Shown here piece by piece: positions 19,760 to 27,564 of a stretch of DNA of 64,000 bases. The notes beneath the pieces were generated by a model. That model did not search any database, was not told the DNA's origin, and was given only the letters and a program-made list of their open reading frames with translations. The position numbers were made by a program, and so were the translations under genes. Each line of letters begins with the position of its first letter. The first letter of the stretch is position 1. The DNA is taken from NCBI RefSeq assembly GCF_010727605.1, contig NZ_AP022568.1, positions 62,001-126,000 of the forward strand. Reading direction: 5' to 3'. The stretch is from Mycobacterium simiae. GTDB lineage: Bacteria; Actinomycetota; Actinomycetes; Mycobacteriales; Mycobacteriaceae.

Positions 19760-21205
19760 TTAGGCGTTGCCGGCGAGCTTTTCCCGCAGCGCGGCCAGCT
19801 GTGCGTCGCTGGCCAGCGAACCGCCTGCCGCCTTCTCCGCGGGCGCGCCGTTGCCCGGCGCGTGCTCGCTGTCGACGTGTCCGGCCGCTTCGGCCGCGGC
19901 GAACTTCTCCATCTGCGCGGTGTGCATCTTGTGCCGGCGCTCGGCCTCGGCGTAGCGGGCTTCCCACTCCTGGCGCTGAGCGTCGAAGCCTTCCATCCAC
20001 TCGTTGGTTTCGGCGTCGAAGCCCTCGGGGAAGATGTAGTTGCCCTGGTCGTCGTAGCTGTCGGCCATGCCGTACTTCGCCGGGTCGAACTCTTCGGTGT
20101 AGTCCTCGTTGGCCTGCTTGAGCGACAACGAGATTCGGCGGCGTTCCAGGTCGATGTCGATGACCTTGACCATCGCGTCGTCGCCGACGGCAACCACCTG
20201 GTCGGGCACCTCGACGTGACGCTCGGCGAGCTCGGAGATGTGCACCAGGCCCTCGATGCCCTCCTCGACGCGGACGAACGCGCCGAACGGCACCAGCTTG
20301 GTGACCTTGCCCGGCACGATCTGACCGATCGCGTGGGTGCGGGCGAAGTGACGCCACGGGTCTTCCTGAGTTGCCTTGAGCGACAACGAAACCCGCTCGC
20401 GGTCCATGTCCACGTCGAGCACCTCGACAGTGACCTCGTCGCCCACCTGAACCACCTCGGACGGGTGGTCAATGTGCTTCCAGGACAGCTCGGAGACGTG
20501 CACCAGACCGTCCACCCCGCCCAGGTCGACGAACGCGCCGAAGTTGACGATGGAGGAAACCACACCCTTGCGGATGGTGCCCTTCTGCAGCTGGTTGAGG
20601 AACTCGCTGCGCACCTCGGACTGGGTCTGCTCGAGCCAGGCACGGCGGGACAGCACCACGTTGTTGCGGTTCTTGTCCAGCTCGATGATCTTGGCCTCGA
20701 TCTCCTTGCCGATGTAGGGCTGCAGATCGCGGACCCGGCGCATCTCGACCAGTGAGGCGGGCAGGAAGCCGCGCAGTCCGATGTCGAGGATCAGGCCGCC
20801 CTTGACGACCTCAATGACGGTGCCCTTGACGGCCTCGTCCTTCTCCTTGAGGGCCTCGATGGTGCCCCAGGCGCGCTCGTACTGCGCACGCTTCTTGGAC
20901 AGGATCAGGCGGCCTTCTTTGTCCTCCTTGGTGAGAACGAGGGCCTCGACCTCATCGCCGACGGAAACGACCTCGTTGGGGTCGACATCGTGCTTGATGG
21001 AGAGTTCGCGGGCGGGGATGACCCCTTCGGTCTTGTAGCCGATATCGAGGAGCACCTCGTCCCGGTCCACTTTGACGATCGTGCCCTCGACGATGTCGCC
21101 ATCGTTGAAGTACTTGATCGTTTTGTCGATTGCTGCGAGAAAGTCCTCGCTGGAGCCAATGTCGTTGACGGCTACTTGGGGCGAGGTGACGGTGGGACTC
21201 GGCAT
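19760..21205 (-). CDS. rpsA: 30S ribosomal protein S1
   Basis: A 481-residue S1 protein, the same length as in M. tuberculosis. Four S1 (OB-fold) RNA-binding domains follow each other: GDIVEGTIVKVDRDEVLLDIGYK, then KGTVIEVVKGGLILDIG, KGVVSSIVNFGAFVDLGG and PGKVTKLVPFGAFVRVEEG. The C-terminal tail (from about 430) is less conserved and rich in Glu and Ala; in M. tuberculosis this tail was proposed to bear on pyrazinoic acid binding and trans-translation. The start ATG 21205 (MPSPTVTSPQVAVNDIG) is fixed by near-identity to the mycobacterial N-terminus. The cotranscribed coaE follows. Confidence 0.97.
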   Translation of the reverse strand: MPSPTVTSPQVAVNDIGSSEDFLAAIDKTIKYFNDGDIVEGTIVKVDRDEVLLDIGYKTEGVIPARELSIKHDVDPNEVVSVGDEVEALVLTKEDKEGRLILSKKRAQYERAWGTIEALKEKDEAVKGTVIEVVKGGLILDIGLRGFLPASLVEMRRVRDLQPYIGKEIEAKIIELDKNRNNVVLSRRAWLEQTQSEVRSEFLNQLQKGTIRKGVVSSIVNFGAFVDLGGVDGLVHVSELSWKHIDHPSEVVQVGDEVTVEVLDVDMDRERVSLSLKATQEDPWRHFARTHAIGQIVPGKVTKLVPFGAFVRVEEGIEGLVHISELAERHVEVPDQVVAVGDDAMVKVIDIDLERRRISLSLKQANEDYTEEFDPAKYGMADSYDDQGNYIFPEGFDAETNEWMEGFDAQRQEWEARYAEAERRHKMHTAQMEKFAAAEAAGHVDSEHAPGNGAPAEKAAGGSLASDAQLAALREKLAGNA

Positions 21206-21371
21206 ATTGTTGGGGTGCTCCGGACAGGTTGGGTCGTAGGGACAAATCAGGGATTTACGTGTTGAGGCTACTCGACTCGGCACACGCTGGCCAAACTTGG
21301 GCTCTCATAACCGCTGCATATCTGACGCGCACGTTACGTCTGGGCGAATTGCGGGCGTGTCGTGCCGCCGG

Positions 21372-21818
21372 TCAGAACTTCGCGATCAGCACCACTCCAC
21401 AGATCATGAGCACCCCGCCGAGGACCCTGGGCAGCGTGAGCGGATGAGGGTCCACTCGTAACCAGCCAAAATGGTCGATCAGCAGCGACATGATGAGCGC
21501 GGAGGTGACGGTGAAAGCCATAAAGGTGCCGGCTCCTACCCGATTGACCAGGGTGAGGCCGGCATACACCTGGACCGCTCCCACCAGGCCACCGATCACG
21601 GCCCACCACGGCATGGATGCGATGTCGCGAGCGGTGGGCAGCGGTTTCGGTATCAGCAGGAACGCGGCAACGAAGAAAACGGTGATGACCGCGAACGAAA
21701 CGGCCGACGCCAGCCACGGGTTGATCATGTGCTTGTACAGCTGGCCGTTCATCGCGGCTCCGCACGTCTGAAGCGCACCACCCAGGACGATGAACGGGAT
21801 GATCCAGGCGGCGTTCAT
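21372..21818 (-). CDS. DMT-superfamily small membrane transporter (DUF606/YdcZ-like)
   Basis: A 148-residue integral membrane protein with about five hydrophobic helices and the YdcZ/DUF606 pattern (GGALQTCGAAMNGQL; WWAVIGGLVGAVQVY; VNRVGAGTFMAFTVTSALIMSLLIDHFG). Half-size members of this family are thought to pair as exporters; the substrate is unknown. ATG 21818 has a GAGGGAG ribosome site. It lies 14 bp after polA on the same strand and before rpsA. I do not expect it between polA and rpsA in M. tuberculosis, so it is probably an insertion or lineage-specific retention. Confidence 0.85.
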   Translation of the reverse strand: MNAAWIIPFIVLGGALQTCGAAMNGQLYKHMINPWLASAVSFAVITVFFVAAFLLIPKPLPTARDIASMPWWAVIGGLVGAVQVYAGLTLVNRVGAGTFMAFTVTSALIMSLLIDHFGWLRVDPHPLTLPRVLGGVLMICGVVLIAKF

Positions 21819-21832
21819 GGCGCTCCCTCGTT

Positions 21833-24562
21833 CTAGTGCGCGGCGGCGTCCCAGGAGCGCCCGTAGCCGACGGACACCTCCAGCGGTACGTCCAGCGGGT
21901 AGGCGCCCCCCATCTTCTCGCGGGCCAGCGCCTCGACCTGCTCGCGTTCGCCGGGCGCGATTTCGAACAGCAATTCGTCGTGGACCTGCAACAACATGCG
22001 CGATTTGAGTCCGGCCTCGTTGATCGCCTTGTCCACCTCGATCATGGCCACCTTGATGATGTCGGCGGCGCTGCCCTGGATGGGCGCGTTCAGCGCGGCG
22101 CGCTCGGCGGCTTCGCGGACGTTGCGGTTACTGCTGTCGAGCTCGGGCAGGTAGCGCCGGCGCCCGAAGACCGTGGACGTATAGCCGTCCTTGCGGGCCT
22201 GCTCAACGACATCGCGCAGGTAGTCGCGGATCCCGCCGAATCGGGCGAAGTACAGGTCCATCTGCTCTTTGGCTTCTTCGGTGGAGATCTTGAGCTGCGC
22301 GGACAGCCCGTAGGCGCTCAACCCGTAGGCCAGTCCATACGACATCGCCTTGACCCGGCGGCGCAGTTCGGCGGTGACCTCTTGGATCGGCACCCCGAAC
22401 GCCCGGGAGGCCACGAACGAATGCAGGTCTTCGCCGGTGTTGAAGGCCTCGATCAGGCCCTCGTCCTTGGACAGGTGCGCCATGATCCGCATCTCGATCT
22501 GGCTGTAGTCGGCGGTCATCAGCTCCGCATACCCGTCGCCGACCACGAATGCGTCGCGGATGCGGCGGCCGGCCTCGGTGCGAATCGGAATGTTCTGCAG
22601 ATTCGGCTCGGTCGACGACAATCTGCCTGTCGCCGCGATGGTCTGGTTGAACGTGGTGTGGATGCGCCCATCGGAGGCCACCGCGTTCAGCAACCCGTCC
22701 ACGGTGACCTTGAGCCGAGTGGCATCGCGGTGCGCGAGCAGATGCTGCAGGAACGGGTGACCGGTCTTGTCGAACAGCGACTGCAGGGCATCCGCGTCGG
22801 TGGTGTAGCCGGTCTTGGTGCGCTTGGTTTTCGGCATGCCCAGCTCGTCGAACAGCACCGTCTGCAACTGTTTCGGCGAGCCTAGGTTGATCTGCTTGCC
22901 GATCACCTCATACGCGGCCTCCGCCGCGTCGCGAATCTGGTGGGCGAAATCGCTTTGCAGCTCGCTCAGTCGCTCCATGTCCACCGCGATACCGGTGTGC
23001 TCCATGCCGGCCAGCACCCGCTGCACCGGCAATTCCATACCGGCCAACAGCGAGGTGGAGTCGATCCGCGCCAGTTCCTCGTCGAGTGCGTCGGCGAGAT
23101 CCAGCACCGCGACCGCCCGCAGAATCAACGTCTGCACCGCCTGATCGTCGACGCCCTCGGAATCGTCGAGTAGCGAAAGCTGTTGCTGCTCAGGTGTTTC
23201 AGCGCGCAATTCGCGGCGCAAGTAGCGCAGCGACAAATCGTCGAGGGCGAAGCTGCGCTGGCCTGGACGCACCAAGTAGGCGGCCAGCGCGGTGTCGGAG
23301 GTGACGCCGTTCAGCGTCCAGCCCCGCCCGGCCAGATCGTGCATCGCCAGCTTGGCTTCGTGCAGCGCCTTGGGCGGACCCGGGTCGGCCAACCAGGACG
23401 CCAGCGCCGCCTCGTCGTCGGGGCCCAGCGTCGCGGTGTCGAGGTAGCGGCCGTCGCCGTCGGCGGAGACAATGGCCAGCGCGGTGGCGTCGGCATCGTA
23501 GGCCAGGTGGGTGCCGACGACGGCCAGGCCGAACCGCTTGCCCGAGCTGTGCTCGGCCAGCCAGACGGCCAGCTCGCCGGGTTCCAGCGCGCCACCCCGC
23601 ACGTCGAATCCCTCGTCGACCTCGGGCTCGACAGCGGCCAGGGTCTCGAACAGCCGGTCGCGCAGCACCCGGAACTCCAGGTCGTCGAAGAGGCGGTGAA
23701 TCTGGTCGCGATCCCACGGCAGCAGCCGCAGCGTGTCCGGGGTTTGGGCCATCGGTACGTCCTTGACGAGTTCGGTGAGCTCCCGGTTGCGGATGACGTT
23801 GGCCAGGTGCGCCCGCAGCGCGTCGCCCACCTTGCCGCGCACGGTGTCGGCGTTGTCGACCAGCCCCTGCAGCGATCCGTATTCGATGATCCACTTCGAC
23901 GCGGTCTTCTCCCCGACGCCGGGGATGCCGGGCAGGTTGTCGCTGGGGTCGCCCCGCAGCGCGGCGAAGTCGGGGTATTGCGCGGGGGTCAACCCGTACT
24001 TCTCGACCACCGCCTCCGGGGTGAACCGGGTGAGTTCGCTGACTCCCTTACGCGGATACAGCACCGTGACGTCGTCGCTGACCAACTGCAGCGCGTCGCG
24101 GTCACCGGTGACCACCAGCACCCGGTAGCCCTCGTACTCGGCCTGGGTCGCCAGCGTCGCAATCAGGTCGTCAGCTTCGAACCCGGGCTCGGCCAACACC
24201 GTGATGCCCAGCGCGGCAAGCACTTCCTTGGTGATGTCGATCTGGCCGCGGAACTCGTCGGGGGTTTCCGACCGGCCGGCCTTGTACTCCGGGTACCGCT
24301 CGAGCCGGAACGTCTGGCGGGACACGTCGAATGCCGCGGCAACGTGTGTCGGCGTCTCGTCGCGCAACAGGTTGATCAGCATGGCGGTGAAGCCGTACAC
24401 CGCGTTGGTGGTCAGCCCGCCGCGGGTCTTGAAGTTCTCCGCGGGCAGCGCATAGAACGCGCGGAAGGCCAGCGAATTGCCGTCCAGCAACATCAGTGTC
24501 GGCTTGGTCTGTTGCTCGCTGGGAATGAGGGTCGCGGCAGGCACGGCTCTCACTCTAGGCAT
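21833..24562 (-). CDS. polA: DNA polymerase I
   Basis: A 909-residue family A polymerase (904 in M. tuberculosis). The N-terminal 5'-nuclease domain has LMLLDGNSLAFRAFYAL, EADDLIATL, GDRDALQLV and the helix-hairpin-helix GIPGVGEKTASKWI. The middle 3'-5' exonuclease-like domain lacks the catalytic acidic residues, as in other mycobacteria. The polymerase domain shows motif A TADYSQIEMRIMAHLS, motif B RRRVKAMSYGLAYGLSAYGL and motif C LLQVHDELLFE. It fills gaps in excision repair and removes Okazaki primers. ATG 24562 is used, without a clear ribosome site. It is divergent from the DUF35 gene. Confidence 0.97.
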   Translation of the reverse strand: MPRVRAVPAATLIPSEQQTKPTLMLLDGNSLAFRAFYALPAENFKTRGGLTTNAVYGFTAMLINLLRDETPTHVAAAFDVSRQTFRLERYPEYKAGRSETPDEFRGQIDITKEVLAALGITVLAEPGFEADDLIATLATQAEYEGYRVLVVTGDRDALQLVSDDVTVLYPRKGVSELTRFTPEAVVEKYGLTPAQYPDFAALRGDPSDNLPGIPGVGEKTASKWIIEYGSLQGLVDNADTVRGKVGDALRAHLANVIRNRELTELVKDVPMAQTPDTLRLLPWDRDQIHRLFDDLEFRVLRDRLFETLAAVEPEVDEGFDVRGGALEPGELAVWLAEHSSGKRFGLAVVGTHLAYDADATALAIVSADGDGRYLDTATLGPDDEAALASWLADPGPPKALHEAKLAMHDLAGRGWTLNGVTSDTALAAYLVRPGQRSFALDDLSLRYLRRELRAETPEQQQLSLLDDSEGVDDQAVQTLILRAVAVLDLADALDEELARIDSTSLLAGMELPVQRVLAGMEHTGIAVDMERLSELQSDFAHQIRDAAEAAYEVIGKQINLGSPKQLQTVLFDELGMPKTKRTKTGYTTDADALQSLFDKTGHPFLQHLLAHRDATRLKVTVDGLLNAVASDGRIHTTFNQTIAATGRLSSTEPNLQNIPIRTEAGRRIRDAFVVGDGYAELMTADYSQIEMRIMAHLSKDEGLIEAFNTGEDLHSFVASRAFGVPIQEVTAELRRRVKAMSYGLAYGLSAYGLSAQLKISTEEAKEQMDLYFARFGGIRDYLRDVVEQARKDGYTSTVFGRRRYLPELDSSNRNVREAAERAALNAPIQGSAADIIKVAMIEVDKAINEAGLKSRMLLQVHDELLFEIAPGEREQVEALAREKMGGAYPLDVPLEVSVGYGRSWDAAAH

Positions 24563-24651
24563 CGGGTGTGACGGTCGGCCGCCCCCGACCGGCCCCGGGG
24601 CACAACTGCAACACGTTTCAGTTTTCCGTCCGCGCTGGGTAGTCTGGCCGG

Positions 24652-25107
24652 GTGCCAGAGGTCACCAGTACAGCAGCCGCGATCGACGGCTGGTTCGCCA
24701 TCGACTCGACTACTGACGGGGCCGGGAATCCCCATCTGATCGGCAGCAAATGCCCGGCATGCGGCACGTACGTTTTTCCGCCGCGGGAGAACAACTGCCC
24801 CAATCCGGCCTGCGCCAGCGACACGCTCGAGGCCGTCCCGCTGTCGACCCGGGGAAAGCTGTGGAGCTACACCGAAAACCGGTATCCACCCCCGGCGCCA
24901 TATCCGGCAGCAGACCCGTTCGAGCCGTTCGCCATCGCCGCCGTCGAACTGGCCGCCGAGGGCATCATCGTGCTCGGCAAGGTGGTCGAGGGCACGCTCG
25001 CGGCGGACTTGACGGTCGGCATGGAGATGGAGCTGACCACGATGCCGCTGTTCACCGACGACGACGGCGTGCAGCGCATCGTGCACGCCTGGAGGATTTC
25101 GCAATGA
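24652..25107 (+). CDS. DUF35 zinc-ribbon/OB-fold acyl-CoA-binding partner protein (Rv1628c-like)
   Basis: A 151-residue protein with an N-terminal rubredoxin-like zinc ribbon (CPACGTYVFPP, then CPNPAC) and a C-terminal OB fold (GKLWSYTENRYPPPAPYP). DUF35 proteins work as obligate partners of thiolase-like or SCP-x-type enzymes, helping bind acyl-CoA in steroid and lipid degradation. The start is GTG 24652; the stop overlaps the next start as ATGA, strong evidence that the two products form a complex. Confidence 0.9.
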   Translation: MPEVTSTAAAIDGWFAIDSTTDGAGNPHLIGSKCPACGTYVFPPRENNCPNPACASDTLEAVPLSTRGKLWSYTENRYPPPAPYPAADPFEPFAIAAVELAAEGIIVLGKVVEGTLAADLTVGMEMELTTMPLFTDDDGVQRIVHAWRISQ

Positions 25108-26306
25108 GTAATCCCGAACCGCTCTACATTCTCGGCGCCGGCATGCACCCCTGGGGCAAATGGGGCCGGGACTTCACCGAATACGGCGTGGTCGCGGCCC
25201 GGGCGGCGTTGGCCGAGGCCGGTCTGGACTGGCGGCAAATTCAGCTGGTCGCCGGGGCGGACACGATCCGCAACGGCTACCCGGGTTTCATCGCCGGGTC
25301 GACCTTCGCCCAGAAGCTGGGCTGGAACGGTGTGCCGGTCAGCTCCAGCTACGCCGCATGCGCCAGCGGTTCGCAGGCGCTGCAGAGTGCCCGCGCCCAC
25401 ATCCTGGCCGGCTTCTGCGACGTCGCGCTGGTGATCGGCGCGGACACCACACCCAAAGGCGCGTTCGCGCCGGTCGGCGGGGAACGCAAGAACGACCCGG
25501 ACTGGCAGCGCTTCCACCTGATCGGCGCGATGAACCCGGTGTACTTCGCACTGTTGGCCCGGCGCCGGATGGACTTGTACGGCGCGACGTCGGAGGACTT
25601 CGCCGCGGTGAAGGTCAAAAACTCCCAGCACGGACTGCAGAACCCGAATGCCCGCTATCGCAAGGAGGCCTCGATCGAGGACGTGCTGGCCAGCCCGGTG
25701 GTCAGCGACCCGTTGCGTCAGCTGGACATCTGCGCGACGTCGGACGGCGCCGCCGCGCTGATCGTGGCCAGCGCCGAGTTCACCCGCAAGCATCTGGGCT
25801 CCCTCGAAGGTGTGCCGTCGGTGCGCGCGGTCAGCACCGTCACCCCGCAGTACCCGCAGCATCTGCCCGAATTGCCAGATATCGCAACGGATTCCACCGC
25901 CGCGGTGGCGGCGCCCGAGCGGGTGTTCAAGGACCAGATCCTCGACGCCGCCTACGCCGAGGCGGGCATCGGACCCGAGGACGTGAGCCTGGCCGAGGTC
26001 TACGACCTGTCCACTGCACTGGAACTCGACTGGTATGAGCATCTGGGGTTGTGCCCGAAGGGTGAGGCCGAGCAGCTGCTGCGCAGCGGCGCCACCACGA
26101 TCGGCGGCGAGGTGCCGGTCAACCCGTCGGGCGGGCTGGCCTGCTTCGGCGAGGCCATTCCCGCGCAGGCGATCGCGCAGGTCTGCGAGCTGACCTGGCA
26201 GCTGCGCGGCCAGGCCACCGGCCGGCAGGTGGAGAACGCGAAGGTCGGCGTCACGGCCAATCAGGGCCTATTCGGCCATGGTTCGTCGGTGATCGTCGCC
26301 CGCTAG
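25104..26306 (+). CDS. Thiolase-like lipid-transfer protein (SCP-x type, Rv1627c-like)
   Basis: A 400-residue thiolase-superfamily protein. The nucleophilic Cys is in YAACASGSQAL near residue 87. His and Asn-loop regions NPSGGLACFGEAIPA and NQGLFGHGSS replace the classic thiolase CxGGGQG end, as in SCP-x and non-decarboxylating homologues that act with a DUF35 partner. Such pairs in actinobacteria run retro-aldol or thiolase steps on steroid side chains; the exact substrate is unknown. The last codons and stop fall inside the first copy of a 22-bp tandem array. Confidence 0.9.
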   Translation: MSNPEPLYILGAGMHPWGKWGRDFTEYGVVAARAALAEAGLDWRQIQLVAGADTIRNGYPGFIAGSTFAQKLGWNGVPVSSSYAACASGSQALQSARAHILAGFCDVALVIGADTTPKGAFAPVGGERKNDPDWQRFHLIGAMNPVYFALLARRRMDLYGATSEDFAAVKVKNSQHGLQNPNARYRKEASIEDVLASPVVSDPLRQLDICATSDGAAALIVASAEFTRKHLGSLEGVPSVRAVSTVTPQYPQHLPELPDIATDSTAAVAAPERVFKDQILDAAYAEAGIGPEDVSLAEVYDLSTALELDWYEHLGLCPKGEAEQLLRSGATTIGGEVPVNPSGGLACFGEAIPAQAIAQVCELTWQLRGQATGRQVENAKVGVTANQGLFGHGSSVIVAR

Positions 26307-26400
26307 CCGCTTGCGTGTCGCCCGGTGCCGGCTTGATCGTCGCCCGCTAGCGGGTTGATGGCCGCTCGCTAGCGGCTTGATCGTCGCCCGCTAGCGGGTT
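26291..26400. repeat. Five tandem 22-bp repeats overlapping the thiolase-like gene's stop
   Basis: Contiguous 22-bp units start at 26291, 26313, 26335, 26357 and 26379. Copies 3 and 5 are identical, and copies 1, 2 and 4 are diverged. The best copies contain the palindrome CCCGCTAGCGGG. Copy 1 includes the last codons and TAG stop of the thiolase-like gene, so the array looks like repeated duplication of that gene's 3' end. Confidence 0.9.
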
Positions 26401-26469
26401 TGAGTGTGCAATGGCGGCGTAGCCTGTCACACCAGGGCGGGCTGTCGCGGCGTGTCAACACCGCGAGCG

Positions 26470-26569
26470 CACACTCGACGCCGCCGATTCACACTCGAGG
26501 CCCCACGCACACACTCGAGACCGCCACCACACATTCGAGGCCCTAAGCACACACTCGAATGGCTAATCC
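26470..26569. repeat. Five tandem 20-bp repeats with a CACACTCGA core
   Basis: The core CACACTCGA (one copy CACATTCGA) occurs at 26470, 26490, 26510, 26530 and 26550, exactly 20 bp apart, with the spacers also loosely alike (GGCCCCACGCA type). The opposite-strand form GAGTGTGC is at 26402. The array ends inside the pdtaR stop region. It is too regular and too short-period for CRISPR. Confidence 0.85.
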
Positions 26570-27189
26570 GACGCCCCGTCGGGTTGATCGCTCAAGGTCT
26601 CGAGCACGACTTCGGCCACGCGTTTCATCGTGGTCCGGCGGTCCATGGCCGCGCGCTGGATCCACTTGAACGCCTCGGGCTCGGTCATGCCCTGCTTGGC
26701 CTGCAGCAGCCCCTTGGCGCGCTCGACAATCTTGCGCGTCTCCAGGCGGTCGGCCAGCGTCGCCACTTCATGCTCGAGCGCTCGGATCTCGCCGAACCGG
26801 CTGACGGCCAACTCGATGGCCGGAATGAGGTCGCTGATCGTGAAGGGTTTCACCAGGTATGCCATCGCCCCGGCGTCGCGAGCCCGTTCAACGAGATCGC
26901 GCTGGCTGAACGCCGTCAGCACGACAATCGGCGCGATCCGCTTGCTGGCGATCTCCGACGCCGCGTCGATACCGTCTCGACGGGGCATCTTCACGTCCAT
27001 GATCACCAAATCGGGCTTGTGCTGCTCGGCCAGCTCGACGGCCTCTTGCCCGTCGCCGGCTTCACCGACGATGTCGTACCCCTCCTCCCGGAGCATTTCG
27101 GCCAGGTCGAGTCGGATGAGCGCTTCGTCTTCGGCGATCAGGACCCGGCGCGGCACATCGACGTTGGTGTCGGTCGTGGAGCCTGTCAT
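26563..27189 (-). CDS. pdtaR: ANTAR-domain response regulator PdtaR (Rv1626-like)
   Basis: A 208-residue two-domain protein. The receiver domain has the acidic pair AEDEALIRLD, the phospho-acceptor Asp in DLVIMDVKMPRRDGIDA, and the conserved Lys in YLVKPF. The C-terminal ANTAR RNA-binding domain (about 145-200: LETRKIVERAKGLLQAKQGM, then AFKWIQRAAMD) antiterminates or controls target RNAs. In mycobacteria it is phosphorylated by the orphan histidine kinase PdtaS, encoded elsewhere. The start ATG 27189 matches MTGSTTD, the conserved mycobacterial N-terminus. Confidence 0.95.
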   Translation of the reverse strand: MTGSTTDTNVDVPRRVLIAEDEALIRLDLAEMLREEGYDIVGEAGDGQEAVELAEQHKPDLVIMDVKMPRRDGIDAASEIASKRIAPIVVLTAFSQRDLVERARDAGAMAYLVKPFTISDLIPAIELAVSRFGEIRALEHEVATLADRLETRKIVERAKGLLQAKQGMTEPEAFKWIQRAAMDRRTTMKRVAEVVLETLSDQPDGASD

Positions 27190-27302
27190 GACCGATATTC
27201 TGTCGTGGATCGTCGCGACCAGCCACGTCGGGGTCTCTGAGAACCGGCCCCCACACCGATCCTCTATGGTGGAAGGCTCGTTTAAGGTAGTAGGCCGGAC
27301 GC

Positions 27303-27379
27303 GCCCTCGTATCCCAACTGGCAGAGGAAACGGATTCAAAACCCGTCCAGTGTGAGTTCGAATCTCACCGAGGGCACCA
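27303..27379 (+). tRNA. tRNA with CAA anticodon (tRNA-Leu), encoded CCA end
   Basis: The acceptor stem GCCCTCG (27303-27309) pairs with CGAGGGC (27369-27375), followed by ACCA. The T arm is GTGAG-TTCGAAT-CTCAC. The anticodon arm is ACGGA-TTCAAAA-CCCGT, giving anticodon CAA, with an A-C mismatch at the loop-closing pair. The variable loop is only about 5 nt (CCAGT), so this is a class I shape, whereas leucine tRNAs normally have a long variable arm. I recall a similar short CAA tRNA (leuX) in M. tuberculosis. Confidence 0.88.
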
Positions 27380-27564
27380 CCCGCGCGGGTCAGAGTGCAT
27401 GCTGACCGGCCGCTAGTGAGCGCAACACGCCGAACGCGACCTGCCGGCGTGCAACAGTGCCTCGTCCCGGTCCAAGATCAGCGTGGCGGTCTCATGGCGC
27501 AAGGCCATCTGCAGCACTGTGACGTTGTCCCCGGCGGTGGTTGCCCACGACACGCGCACCCTCG

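Noticed and set aside
26291-26569. CRISPR-like repeats
   Set aside because: Units of 22 and 20 bp are contiguous or have 11-bp similar gaps; there are no unique spacers of 30 bp or so and no cas genes.
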